A stretch of DNA of 64,000 nt, from contig NZ_JHXN01000004.1 of the NCBI RefSeq assembly GCF_000687755.1, positions 50,874 to 114,873 of the forward strand, read 5' to 3'. Both the position numbers and the translations under genes were made by a program. Under the pieces are notes generated by a model. The model did no database searches. It was not told where the DNA came from and saw only the letters and a program-made list of their open reading frames with translations. Numbering within the stretch: the first letter of the stretch is position 1; the number at the start of each line of letters is the position of its first letter. Below are positions 24,571-32,809 of the stretch, in pieces. The DNA is from Taylorella asinigenitalis ATCC 700933 (lineage in GTDB: Bacteria > Pseudomonadota > Gammaproteobacteria > Burkholderiales > Burkholderiaceae_B).

Positions 24571-25455
24571 TTAATCTAAATTGCTATAAATTAACTTATT
24601 TTCAGAGGAAAGTTCAAAATTACATTTTAAATACGGAATAAAATCATCAATATAGGGATGTATTTTTTTAGGAATATCCAGATTACAACTCATTCTATGA
24701 GTTAATAAATAGATAATATCAATGGGAAAGTAATTCCAAATTGGATTGTAGGATTGATTTGAAATATTTGTTTCAATCAAACTTAAACGAAAATTACAAA
24801 GTTCAAAAATATTTTGGATTAATTTATTTTCATCAACATAACATATGATTTCGAAATTTTTTCTGTATACAGATACGTATTCATCATCCACTGCATTTAT
24901 AAAATCTGCTTTATTTAGTTTAAATTCTTTAGTGTCAAAACATTCTATTAAACTTAAAAGTTCAAAAACTAATCTAGATTCATTTGGGGTTGATACAAAT
25001 GAAGACAATTTGTCCTTATAAATAGTTAATGAAATGTCTATGATTTCAGTTAAATTATCCTTGCTGAGGCAAAGTTTACCAAAAATAATGATAAATAATA
25101 TATCAACTATACTACCTCCATATTTTTGTTTATCATGTTTTAGAGTTTTGATATTTAAAATAAAAGAAAACAAACCACTAATCATTTGATTAAAATTTAC
25201 GGGATTGTTTTCCTCAATAAAAGGGGCGGCATAATTTGAAACTAATGCTACAAGAAATCTTGTCATTTTAAATTCGTCATAATTAACCCTATAGCTAATA
25301 ATTGAATTATTCACTTCATAATCAAAATTTCTTACACCATTTTTCAGATTTGAAATTATTAATTCGGGACTTATATCTGTGGGAACTTTACTAGCTTTTA
25401 GAATCTCATCCCTGATATAGTTAATTTTGCTAATGTCTACTTTAATATTATTCAT
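24571..25455 (-). CDS. Probable immunity protein for the Rhs nuclease tip
   Basis: A 294-residue, very AT-rich, mostly helical soluble protein (MNNIKVDISKINYIRDEILK) starting 11 bp after the stop of the VgrG-Rhs gene. I recognise no family. Its position immediately after the toxin-encoding end, on the same strand, is the standard place for the cognate immunity gene of a polymorphic toxin. It has no signal peptide, which fits protection against a nuclease acting in the cytoplasm. It is long for an immunity protein, so another accessory role is possible. Confidence 0.65.
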   Translation of the reverse strand: MNNIKVDISKINYIRDEILKASKVPTDISPELIISNLKNGVRNFDYEVNNSIISYRVNYDEFKMTRFLVALVSNYAAPFIEENNPVNFNQMISGLFSFILNIKTLKHDKQKYGGSIVDILFIIIFGKLCLSKDNLTEIIDISLTIYKDKLSSFVSTPNESRLVFELLSLIECFDTKEFKLNKADFINAVDDEYVSVYRKNFEIICYVDENKLIQNIFELCNFRLSLIETNISNQSYNPIWNYFPIDIIYLLTHRMSCNLDIPKKIHPYIDDFIPYLKCNFELSSENKLIYSNLD

Positions 25456-25466
25456 TTAATAATCCT

Positions 25467-28400
25467 CTAAAACCATTTGGAAAAATTCATATCTTTAACA
25501 AACCATTTTCCATTATCAGCCCAATCAACAAATACCCTTATAACTTCACTATCACCAATATTGTCTTTAATATGTAAAGCCATATCTTTAGGCAAAGGCA
25601 TACCATCAACCATAAAGCCCCCGTGTCCCCCGCCAGCTTTATTTTCACCTAAAACATCATCTGTAAATCCCTTTCCTTCTTTCTGACGCTTAGAAAGATC
25701 AGGTGATTTAGAACATGTGGTTGTTTTGACTTCAAATACATCAAATTTTCCATCTGGTCTTAGACCTACCAAATCTATACCATGACCCGAGGCATTTTGA
25801 ATACTAAATACTTTATCATAGATTCCACGATCAATCAGTGCTTGCATTGCACGTTGCTCTCCGAACGCACCAAGCCTGTTACTAAATGATAAACCTAGAG
25901 GATCAAACCACTCAACAGGGTTTGGTGCATATTGATAATTATTCAACCCACCCCACAATCCTATCGGATCCAGTGAAATGAACCTACCAATCTCAGGGTC
26001 ATAGTAGCGGAAGGTATTGTAGTGAAGCTCACTTTCTGCATCAAAGTACTGACCTTGGAATCTATGGTTGTTTATTACACCATCCTCAGATACAGGAGCT
26101 GAGATTATCGTATCTCCCCATGCCTTAGCTTGTGCTTCCCACACCACTTCTTGTTCTGAATTCATCAGAATTTGTGGAGTGCCTATCTGATCATTCACAT
26201 AGTGATAGATGGCTGGAGCAACACCCTTCGAACCACCGCCTAAGCTGCCTGCCCCTCCAGAGCTACCATAACCAAGCCCAACGGTAGCAGAATTCGTATA
26301 CTGCACAAGCGGTACAAACTCTCCATCCTCATACAAGTACTGAACTTCCGAGCTTAACTTTCTTGTCTCTGAGCCTGATTCTTTTCTTATCTGAGCCTGA
26401 ACTGCTAACTGCTCCCCAATCCTATCCTCAGATGCAATTGTTAAACCATCCCAGTCATAAAGCGTCTGCTCTAATACCTCTTTAGTCCTTACATCTACTA
26501 CTCGCTTACCTATCCTTCTGCCAAACACATCATAGCGGTACTGAGTATCAAGCTTACTTCCTGCTGCTAGACCCAAACCTCTAAATGTTGTAGACTTCAT
26601 CTGATTGAATCCATCCCAATCAAATGTCTGTATTCCCTTAGCACTCTCTTTTTTGATTAAATTACCTCTTTGGTCATAATCAAAGTGTGAGCCTGAGATG
26701 TGCCTTAGCAGATTGCCCATCACTTTAGATACATTTTTTGGCAATGTATTCTCAGTTTGATGTTGATATGTGCTTAAAGCAGTATGCTCTTTACTTAAGA
26801 TATTGTGTGCTGGGTCAAAGCTAAAGGTCTCCTCTCCTAATGGTCCCTTAGCATTGATTAATCTTCCTATCGGGTCATAACGATAGCTAAGCTCACCTTT
26901 GCGACTATCTTTAATGTGGATTAACTGATTAGCTCCATCATACTGATAGTCTCGATTGAGTATGCTTTTCTTAACGTATTTGCCACTTTGAGTGTGTTGA
27001 TTAGCTAGACGACCTGCTGCATCATATGCTGTGGTCTGAAGCATATCCTGAGCCCAATGGCGTTTTACTTCACGGTGATTGTCATCTCGTTCATAGTCTA
27101 CGATTCGCTCTTTATCAAGCAACATTCCATGAAGATGACCTGAACCATATCTTAAATAATCAACCTCTTTTCCATCAGGTCTTACTGTCTTGATAAGGTT
27201 AGATAGCTCATCGTATTCAAACCTCCATAGCTTGGTAACATGATGATCAAAGATGTCATATGAGTGGATCTCCCTTAACACATTACCCAATGCATCTAGC
27301 TCAAACTGATTCTCTGATGTTGGGTTTTTCGCTAAGGTGAGTCGCCCATTTAAGTCATAGTCATACTCACGAACTTCATCTGCACTAGAAGTCTTAGTCA
27401 TACGACCCATAATGTCGTACTGGAAGTTTAGGGTTTGATCTACAAACGTAACACTATCTAAACGCCCTGTTAACTTATTGACCTGATAACGCTTCTCTTT
27501 GCCGTCAAACCCTCTTTCATAAACCAGCCTACTTAGCGGATCGTATTCAAAGAGGTATTTGTCATTGTTTTCATTAATAAGCTTAGATAGCCTACCAAGC
27601 ACATCGTATCTATAGCCAACTTCATGATTAAGAGCATCAACACGAGTTTCAATTCGACCTGCAGGGTTATATTTATAACGTGTCTCACGATCAAGACCGT
27701 CTATAAATTTGAGTAGACGCCCTTCAGCATCATGCTCTAGGTATACGGGGTTGGTTCCACTTCTTTCTACTTTGCAGATATAGCTGTTATAATCATAAGT
27801 GTAGATTTCTGTGGTACCGCAAGGTTCCGTCATCTTGACCACACGTCCTAATAGGTCATAATCCCATTTAGTAGTTTTACCTGAGCAGTCCCTAAATGAT
27901 GCAACTTCACCTGTTATGTGATATCCGATATGTTTGTTTCCACCTTTAGCATCTTTAATTCGAATTACTTGCCCTTTAGTGTTGTATTGATACTCAGTCT
28001 TGTGGCCTAGAGGGTCAATCTCTAAAATAACCTGATTTTGGTCATCGTACGCTCTATGCCACTCATTACCCATTGGATCTGCTAGTGTTATTAGATTATT
28101 ATCTGAGTCATAATCATATCTTATAGTAGTTTCATCAGGTTGAATAACTTTTACTAAATTATCAAATGCATCGTATATAAAATTGCTAGTTGTGCCATCA
28201 GGAAATCTAACTTGAGTGATATTGTTATATTGATCGCGTTCGTTTATTCGCTTAGTACCATCACAATAATAGATACCCATCAAATAGAATTCATCATTGA
28301 AAACATATTTTGTTGTTTGACCTAAGGCATCTGTGACGTAAGTTGAACGGTTTTCGATATCGTACCTTATCGATAACGCCTCAGACCCATCATCTAGGCT

Positions 28401-31400
28401 CTCATGAACGCATCGACCCTCATTAGCATCCATTTCCCATGCTAAATTAACGCCACGACCCGTCTTATCTTCGTATCGAGTAATTAAATGGTGAGATTGG
28501 TATTTGTATTTATTTGTTAGATTAAATCTATCAGTAAAGAGAACAAGGTTTCCATCAATATCATATGTATACTTAGCAAGGTGTTGCTCCCTGCTTTCCG
28601 ATGTTACTGGATCAATTTCAAAATAATAAATTTCTTTGATTCTGTCAAAATCATCATAGCGGAAGAATATTGTATAGAGCTCGTTCTCAAGTGATTCGAG
28701 ATAAGAATTAGTATCGTACTTAATTCTAATGAAATTATTTTGAGCATCTAGAATCTCAACTAATCTATAAACTGAACCGATTTGTTTAAAAATTAGCTTG
28801 TGATTATTCTTATACCTGATTTGAACCATGTCAGACTGAGGTTGTGACCAGAATAATTCCTCTTTTCTATCGTAAAATTCCTCACTCAAGGGAAATGAAA
28901 TTGGGCATTTAACTTCTCTACCCTCGTCCGAAACGTATACTAAATTTGTTCCATCAACATATACATATTGCATGTACGGGGTCATCCATCTTGGACCAAG
29001 ACCGCTTAAAGGGCTTTGTATATCGAAAGCATAGTTATTTGAACGGTAGAATCTAGTCCAAACTATTGGTTTAATACCTGGTAAAGAGAAGTCTGTATGT
29101 AGAACTTTTTCATCACCAAGAGAGAAGCTAATAGAATGTTCTGATTCACCAGTATTTAATAAGCTTAATCCAGCTCCCACAGCAGCCATTGTCAGTCCGA
29201 ACCAATCTGCTGAACTCGTTAATTTTTGGCACTCTTTACATTTTGCAGGAGATTTATTTGGGTCCTTATTAGACTTATTACCATTGCCATCACCATTTTG
29301 GCCATTGGACTTATCACTATTCCCATCGCCACTTCCGCCAGAACCGCTTCCACCACCAAAACTTAATCCAGCCATCCACTTTTTAAAACCTTTGATGTAT
29401 CTAAAACCTACTAAATCGCCAGAAGTAGCACCAGCTTTGCTTTCATGTTTTATTAATTGAAGATTAACTCCTAAGGCATTGGCTGCTAAAGGTTGCAAAC
29501 CATTAGAATTATTAACAATACCTATATCAGCTGCATTCAAACCAAAGCTAGCAGCCCCAATGCTGTCTTTAAAACCCGTAAATGAAAAAGAAAACGGTAC
29601 ATCTTTAGTGTAATGTTTAGTATTCTTAGACTGGATTAGATGCCCCTCTAAGGAGAATGGAGTAGTAAATTTAATTTGGACTTCAGACTGACTCTTCACT
29701 TCAGCACCAGAGCTCAGTGCAATATTAGATGATGAAGTAAGATTTGTGTCAGTTGTACTGGCCTTCATTTTAAATGTTGGTGTCTTCCAATTTAAAGATG
29801 CTGATGTCAGCTTAGCTGAAGTTGCAATATCATATACTTCATCTTGTCCCACGTTTTGTTCTACACTTCCAGTTATTTCTGAATCGTCAGATGTTTGAGT
29901 TATTAAGTGGTAACCTTTTACAGTATGTGTAGCAGGTCCAGAGACAGTACTATCAAAAGTACCCACGATAGATTCATCAACTCCATCGAGATAATCTTCT
30001 TGTAAATTACCAGATATAGATTCAGTTAACTGAGTTTTAATTATGCGTTGATGATTATCATCATAGGCTGCTTCACGACCACTTTGTAGGGTTACGTCTG
30101 AAGTACTATGTGTAGTATGAGAACGGAAACTTGATATTGAAGAAGTTACATTGCCATCAATTGTTTGTGTTTGCTTATCCTTAACGTGAGTATTCATATC
30201 ACGTTCAGCTACAAAGGATAATAGTTCTTTGCCTGGACTATCCTCAAACATCATGCGGTTTGCATTGCTAGCATCACCATTTTTACTTCTTGTAAAAAAT
30301 CCACTTTGAGTAGCATCATCTGGAAGGTTAACAGGAGGCAGATTTTCATTGTTGTAAACACGTCCAATTACCACAGGACGATCAGGCTGACCGTCTACAA
30401 AGTCAACAACTACCTCTTCACCTACACGTGGAATTTGAACACCACCAAAACCAGATCCAGCCCATGGACTTGATACACGTACCCAGCAAGAACTATTCTC
30501 ATCTTTCTTACCGTCCCTATCCCAGTGAAACTGTACTTTGATTCGACCATATTTATCTGTCCAAATCTCTTCGCCTGCAGGGCCTGTAACAACTGCCGTT
30601 TGAGGACCGCCCATCTTAGGTTCTTTATGAACCCTGGGTGCTCGATATTGAACATCAGCTGGAATAACGAGAGCTGATGTCTCTAGGTTAAAGTTAACGT
30701 CATCTCCTGAAACGTAAGATTGTACTGATATGTCATACTCAGTCTTAACTACAAGATATTCACCATCATCTCCTGCGTATGGTGCTTGTTTTAGTTCTAC
30801 CTTATATCCTGATGAAATGTCTCTTAGCCGTGTGCGAGCCTCTGCATAGTCCTGAAGAGCTTGCAAAGATTCTAAATGCACTTTTGCATAATGCTCGGAC
30901 TCATCAGCTGAAATATAACCACCAAATGGCTCGTAAATATCTAATTCTCTTCCTGGAGAATATTTACTACCTAAGTTGCTTTCTCCAGATAAATCAGCAC
31001 GAGGATTTTCAAAATTATAGTCTTGTGTTGAATATGAACTTGATGTGATTTGACCACCAGTTTGCCAATCAAACACATGTTGATCGTGAGCATAAGCCAT
31101 TTTATCTTCATGATAAAAATAAGCTACTCCGTTTACAGGAAGTTTTGGATGAGTATCCTTAGAGTCCGTAAGTACTAAATAATGTTTTTTATCATCATGT
31201 CGGAACCAATAATAAATCCCCTCATGCTCTAATAGACGACTTACAAAAGAAAAATCTGTCTCGTTATACTGAACGCAGTAATTCCACTTCCTATAGTTTT
31301 CAAATAACTTATTCTCAATATTTACATTGTATTCTTCAAGAACCTTTTTGACTACATCCACCGCAGTCATCTCTTGGAATATGCGACTGTTGTTAGTCTG

Positions 31401-31703
31401 TGTGCTATACCATAAATGCGGAACTACTGTGAACTCGTAAATAAAGTATTTTCGTGAATCTTCAATTTTCTCACTTACCTTACGCACTGAGTTAATCATA
31501 CCGTTTATGTACCTTACGAACTTCTCAGCATCTATTTCTATACTTACGTCTGTGCCTGGAAGTTGTGTTTGATCAATTGGCTTATCTTCAGCAACTGCCT
31601 GAACATGGTACTCGAATAAATTCGAAAGTTCGTCTTTACCCTTAAGAGATAAAAATCTTAGGCTATCGCCTAATACAGTTTTTAAATTAACGATACGATT
31701 CAT
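25467..31703 (-). CDS. VgrG-Rhs fusion effector with C-terminal nuclease-like toxin
   Basis: One 2078-residue frame. Residues 1-500 are a complete VgrG spike (YRKWNYCVQYNETDFSFVSR, CWVRVSSPWAGSGFGGVQIP); 500-780 are a Ser/Thr-rich extension; 783-820 a Gly/Ser/Asn linker; then CKECQ and a hydrophobic stretch; 855-1935 the Rhs shell with dozens of YD repeats, closed by DPIGLWGGLNNYQYAPNP and DPLGLS. The last 139 residues are the tip: GEQRAMQALIDRG, then GIDLVG and FEVKTTT, the D...ExK pattern of PD-(D/E)XK nucleases (D1977, E1991, K1993). Rhs effectors usually ride on a separate VgrG through a PAAR domain; here spike and effector are one chain without PAAR. It overlaps the upstream pentapeptide gene by 4 bp. 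Confidence 0.93.
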   Translation of the reverse strand: MNRIVNLKTVLGDSLRFLSLKGKDELSNLFEYHVQAVAEDKPIDQTQLPGTDVSIEIDAEKFVRYINGMINSVRKVSEKIEDSRKYFIYEFTVVPHLWYSTQTNNSRIFQEMTAVDVVKKVLEEYNVNIENKLFENYRKWNYCVQYNETDFSFVSRLLEHEGIYYWFRHDDKKHYLVLTDSKDTHPKLPVNGVAYFYHEDKMAYAHDQHVFDWQTGGQITSSSYSTQDYNFENPRADLSGESNLGSKYSPGRELDIYEPFGGYISADESEHYAKVHLESLQALQDYAEARTRLRDISSGYKVELKQAPYAGDDGEYLVVKTEYDISVQSYVSGDDVNFNLETSALVIPADVQYRAPRVHKEPKMGGPQTAVVTGPAGEEIWTDKYGRIKVQFHWDRDGKKDENSSCWVRVSSPWAGSGFGGVQIPRVGEEVVVDFVDGQPDRPVVIGRVYNNENLPPVNLPDDATQSGFFTRSKNGDASNANRMMFEDSPGKELLSFVAERDMNTHVKDKQTQTIDGNVTSSISSFRSHTTHSTSDVTLQSGREAAYDDNHQRIIKTQLTESISGNLQEDYLDGVDESIVGTFDSTVSGPATHTVKGYHLITQTSDDSEITGSVEQNVGQDEVYDIATSAKLTSASLNWKTPTFKMKASTTDTNLTSSSNIALSSGAEVKSQSEVQIKFTTPFSLEGHLIQSKNTKHYTKDVPFSFSFTGFKDSIGAASFGLNAADIGIVNNSNGLQPLAANALGVNLQLIKHESKAGATSGDLVGFRYIKGFKKWMAGLSFGGGSGSGGSGDGNSDKSNGQNGDGNGNKSNKDPNKSPAKCKECQKLTSSADWFGLTMAAVGAGLSLLNTGESEHSISFSLGDEKVLHTDFSLPGIKPIVWTRFYRSNNYAFDIQSPLSGLGPRWMTPYMQYVYVDGTNLVYVSDEGREVKCPISFPLSEEFYDRKEELFWSQPQSDMVQIRYKNNHKLIFKQIGSVYRLVEILDAQNNFIRIKYDTNSYLESLENELYTIFFRYDDFDRIKEIYYFEIDPVTSESREQHLAKYTYDIDGNLVLFTDRFNLTNKYKYQSHHLITRYEDKTGRGVNLAWEMDANEGRCVHESLDDGSEALSIRYDIENRSTYVTDALGQTTKYVFNDEFYLMGIYYCDGTKRINERDQYNNITQVRFPDGTTSNFIYDAFDNLVKVIQPDETTIRYDYDSDNNLITLADPMGNEWHRAYDDQNQVILEIDPLGHKTEYQYNTKGQVIRIKDAKGGNKHIGYHITGEVASFRDCSGKTTKWDYDLLGRVVKMTEPCGTTEIYTYDYNSYICKVERSGTNPVYLEHDAEGRLLKFIDGLDRETRYKYNPAGRIETRVDALNHEVGYRYDVLGRLSKLINENNDKYLFEYDPLSRLVYERGFDGKEKRYQVNKLTGRLDSVTFVDQTLNFQYDIMGRMTKTSSADEVREYDYDLNGRLTLAKNPTSENQFELDALGNVLREIHSYDIFDHHVTKLWRFEYDELSNLIKTVRPDGKEVDYLRYGSGHLHGMLLDKERIVDYERDDNHREVKRHWAQDMLQTTAYDAAGRLANQHTQSGKYVKKSILNRDYQYDGANQLIHIKDSRKGELSYRYDPIGRLINAKGPLGEETFSFDPAHNILSKEHTALSTYQHQTENTLPKNVSKVMGNLLRHISGSHFDYDQRGNLIKKESAKGIQTFDWDGFNQMKSTTFRGLGLAAGSKLDTQYRYDVFGRRIGKRVVDVRTKEVLEQTLYDWDGLTIASEDRIGEQLAVQAQIRKESGSETRKLSSEVQYLYEDGEFVPLVQYTNSATVGLGYGSSGGAGSLGGGSKGVAPAIYHYVNDQIGTPQILMNSEQEVVWEAQAKAWGDTIISAPVSEDGVINNHRFQGQYFDAESELHYNTFRYYDPEIGRFISLDPIGLWGGLNNYQYAPNPVEWFDPLGLSFSNRLGAFGEQRAMQALIDRGIYDKVFSIQNASGHGIDLVGLRPDGKFDVFEVKTTTCSKSPDLSKRQKEGKGFTDDVLGENKAGGGHGGFMVDGMPLPKDMALHIKDNIGDSEVIRVFVDWADNGKWFVKDMNFSKWF

Positions 31704-32809
31704 GATAGTGGCCCTTTAGTATCGGATACTTGTGATGTATTTTGAGAATTGGTTCTAAATTGTTCTGACCATAGTTCAGCCTCAAATAATGCAACATCCT
31801 TTTCAATGGCTCCAGGAGCTGTTTTAAGATCAGATTGTTCTGTTAATGCTCGATGAAATCGTGTCTCACTAAGCTTCGCTTCATCGAAAGTTGATTCATT
31901 TAAATTAGAGTAAGAAAAATCCGTGTAATAGAGATTGCAATTGTTGAAACTGCACTTAATTGCACTGGCTTTTTTCCAATGCGTTAGCGATAAATCAGAA
32001 CGGTCAAAATGTGAATTCTCAAAATTAGCATTTGAGAACACAGACTGTTTGAAGTCTGTATTTTGTGCAGAGAAATTATGTCCAAAAGCTTCTACAAACA
32101 CACAAAATTTAGCATTTGCACCATCCATAATCACATTATCTAATTTTGACCCATTAAAAGAACATTGAGTGAGATTTGCTTTCTTAAAAGTTGTATTACT
32201 TAAATCACAATCTGAAAACATGCAAAGACTTAAATCATAAAAATCAAAATTCATATCAGAGAGTATCGATTTGGTCCAAACAATATGATTAAGTATGCTA
32301 TTTAATATTTCTAAAGAACGACAATCAAGCTCAAACAAAACCGATTTGTAAAGCTGACAGTTTTCAAATTTAATAAAGTCAAAAATAGTATTGGTGAAGA
32401 CAGCTTCCCTTAAATCAACATTTGTGAAGTTGGTTTTTGATATAGTTGAGTTAACAAAACCACATTCAGCAGCATGTGAATTCTTAAAGTTTGAATCTTT
32501 AAAATTTGTTCCAATCCACTTAACATCGTTTAAAAATGAATCTACAAAAAAAGTACCCTTGAATTCAGAATCATTGAAAACTGTCTCAGTTAGATAGCAA
32601 TCAGAAAATGTTGTGTTATCGAAGTTGCATTCATTAAAAATACTTTGTCCAAATTTAGTATCACTAAAAAAAGAGCCTTCGAAATTAACTTGATCGAATG
32701 TGACCCCAGAGAAATCCCAATGTTTGAAATCACACCCTGAAAGATCTAAACCTTTAAGAGGTACACCATTATCAATCCACTCTTTGAGGAGTTGTATGTC
32801 AAGTAGCAT
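31700..32809 (-). CDS. Pentapeptide-repeat protein of the T6SS island
   Basis: Start at the ATG at 32809 (369 residues), with GAGGGG 6 nt upstream inside the end of the preceding gene. From residue 20 to about 325 it is pentapeptide repeats of the A(D/N)LXX type (LDLSGCDFKHWDFSGVTFDQ and similar), predicting a long right-handed beta-helix; the last 40 residues are not repeated. It overlaps the preceding gene by 11 bp and the VgrG-Rhs gene by 4 bp (ATGA), so expression is coupled to the effector. A role as adaptor or chaperone loading the VgrG-Rhs chain is inferred from this coupling. Confidence 0.85.
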   Translation of the reverse strand: MLLDIQLLKEWIDNGVPLKGLDLSGCDFKHWDFSGVTFDQVNFEGSFFSDTKFGQSIFNECNFDNTTFSDCYLTETVFNDSEFKGTFFVDSFLNDVKWIGTNFKDSNFKNSHAAECGFVNSTISKTNFTNVDLREAVFTNTIFDFIKFENCQLYKSVLFELDCRSLEILNSILNHIVWTKSILSDMNFDFYDLSLCMFSDCDLSNTTFKKANLTQCSFNGSKLDNVIMDGANAKFCVFVEAFGHNFSAQNTDFKQSVFSNANFENSHFDRSDLSLTHWKKASAIKCSFNNCNLYYTDFSYSNLNESTFDEAKLSETRFHRALTEQSDLKTAPGAIEKDVALFEAELWSEQFRTNSQNTSQVSDTKGPLS

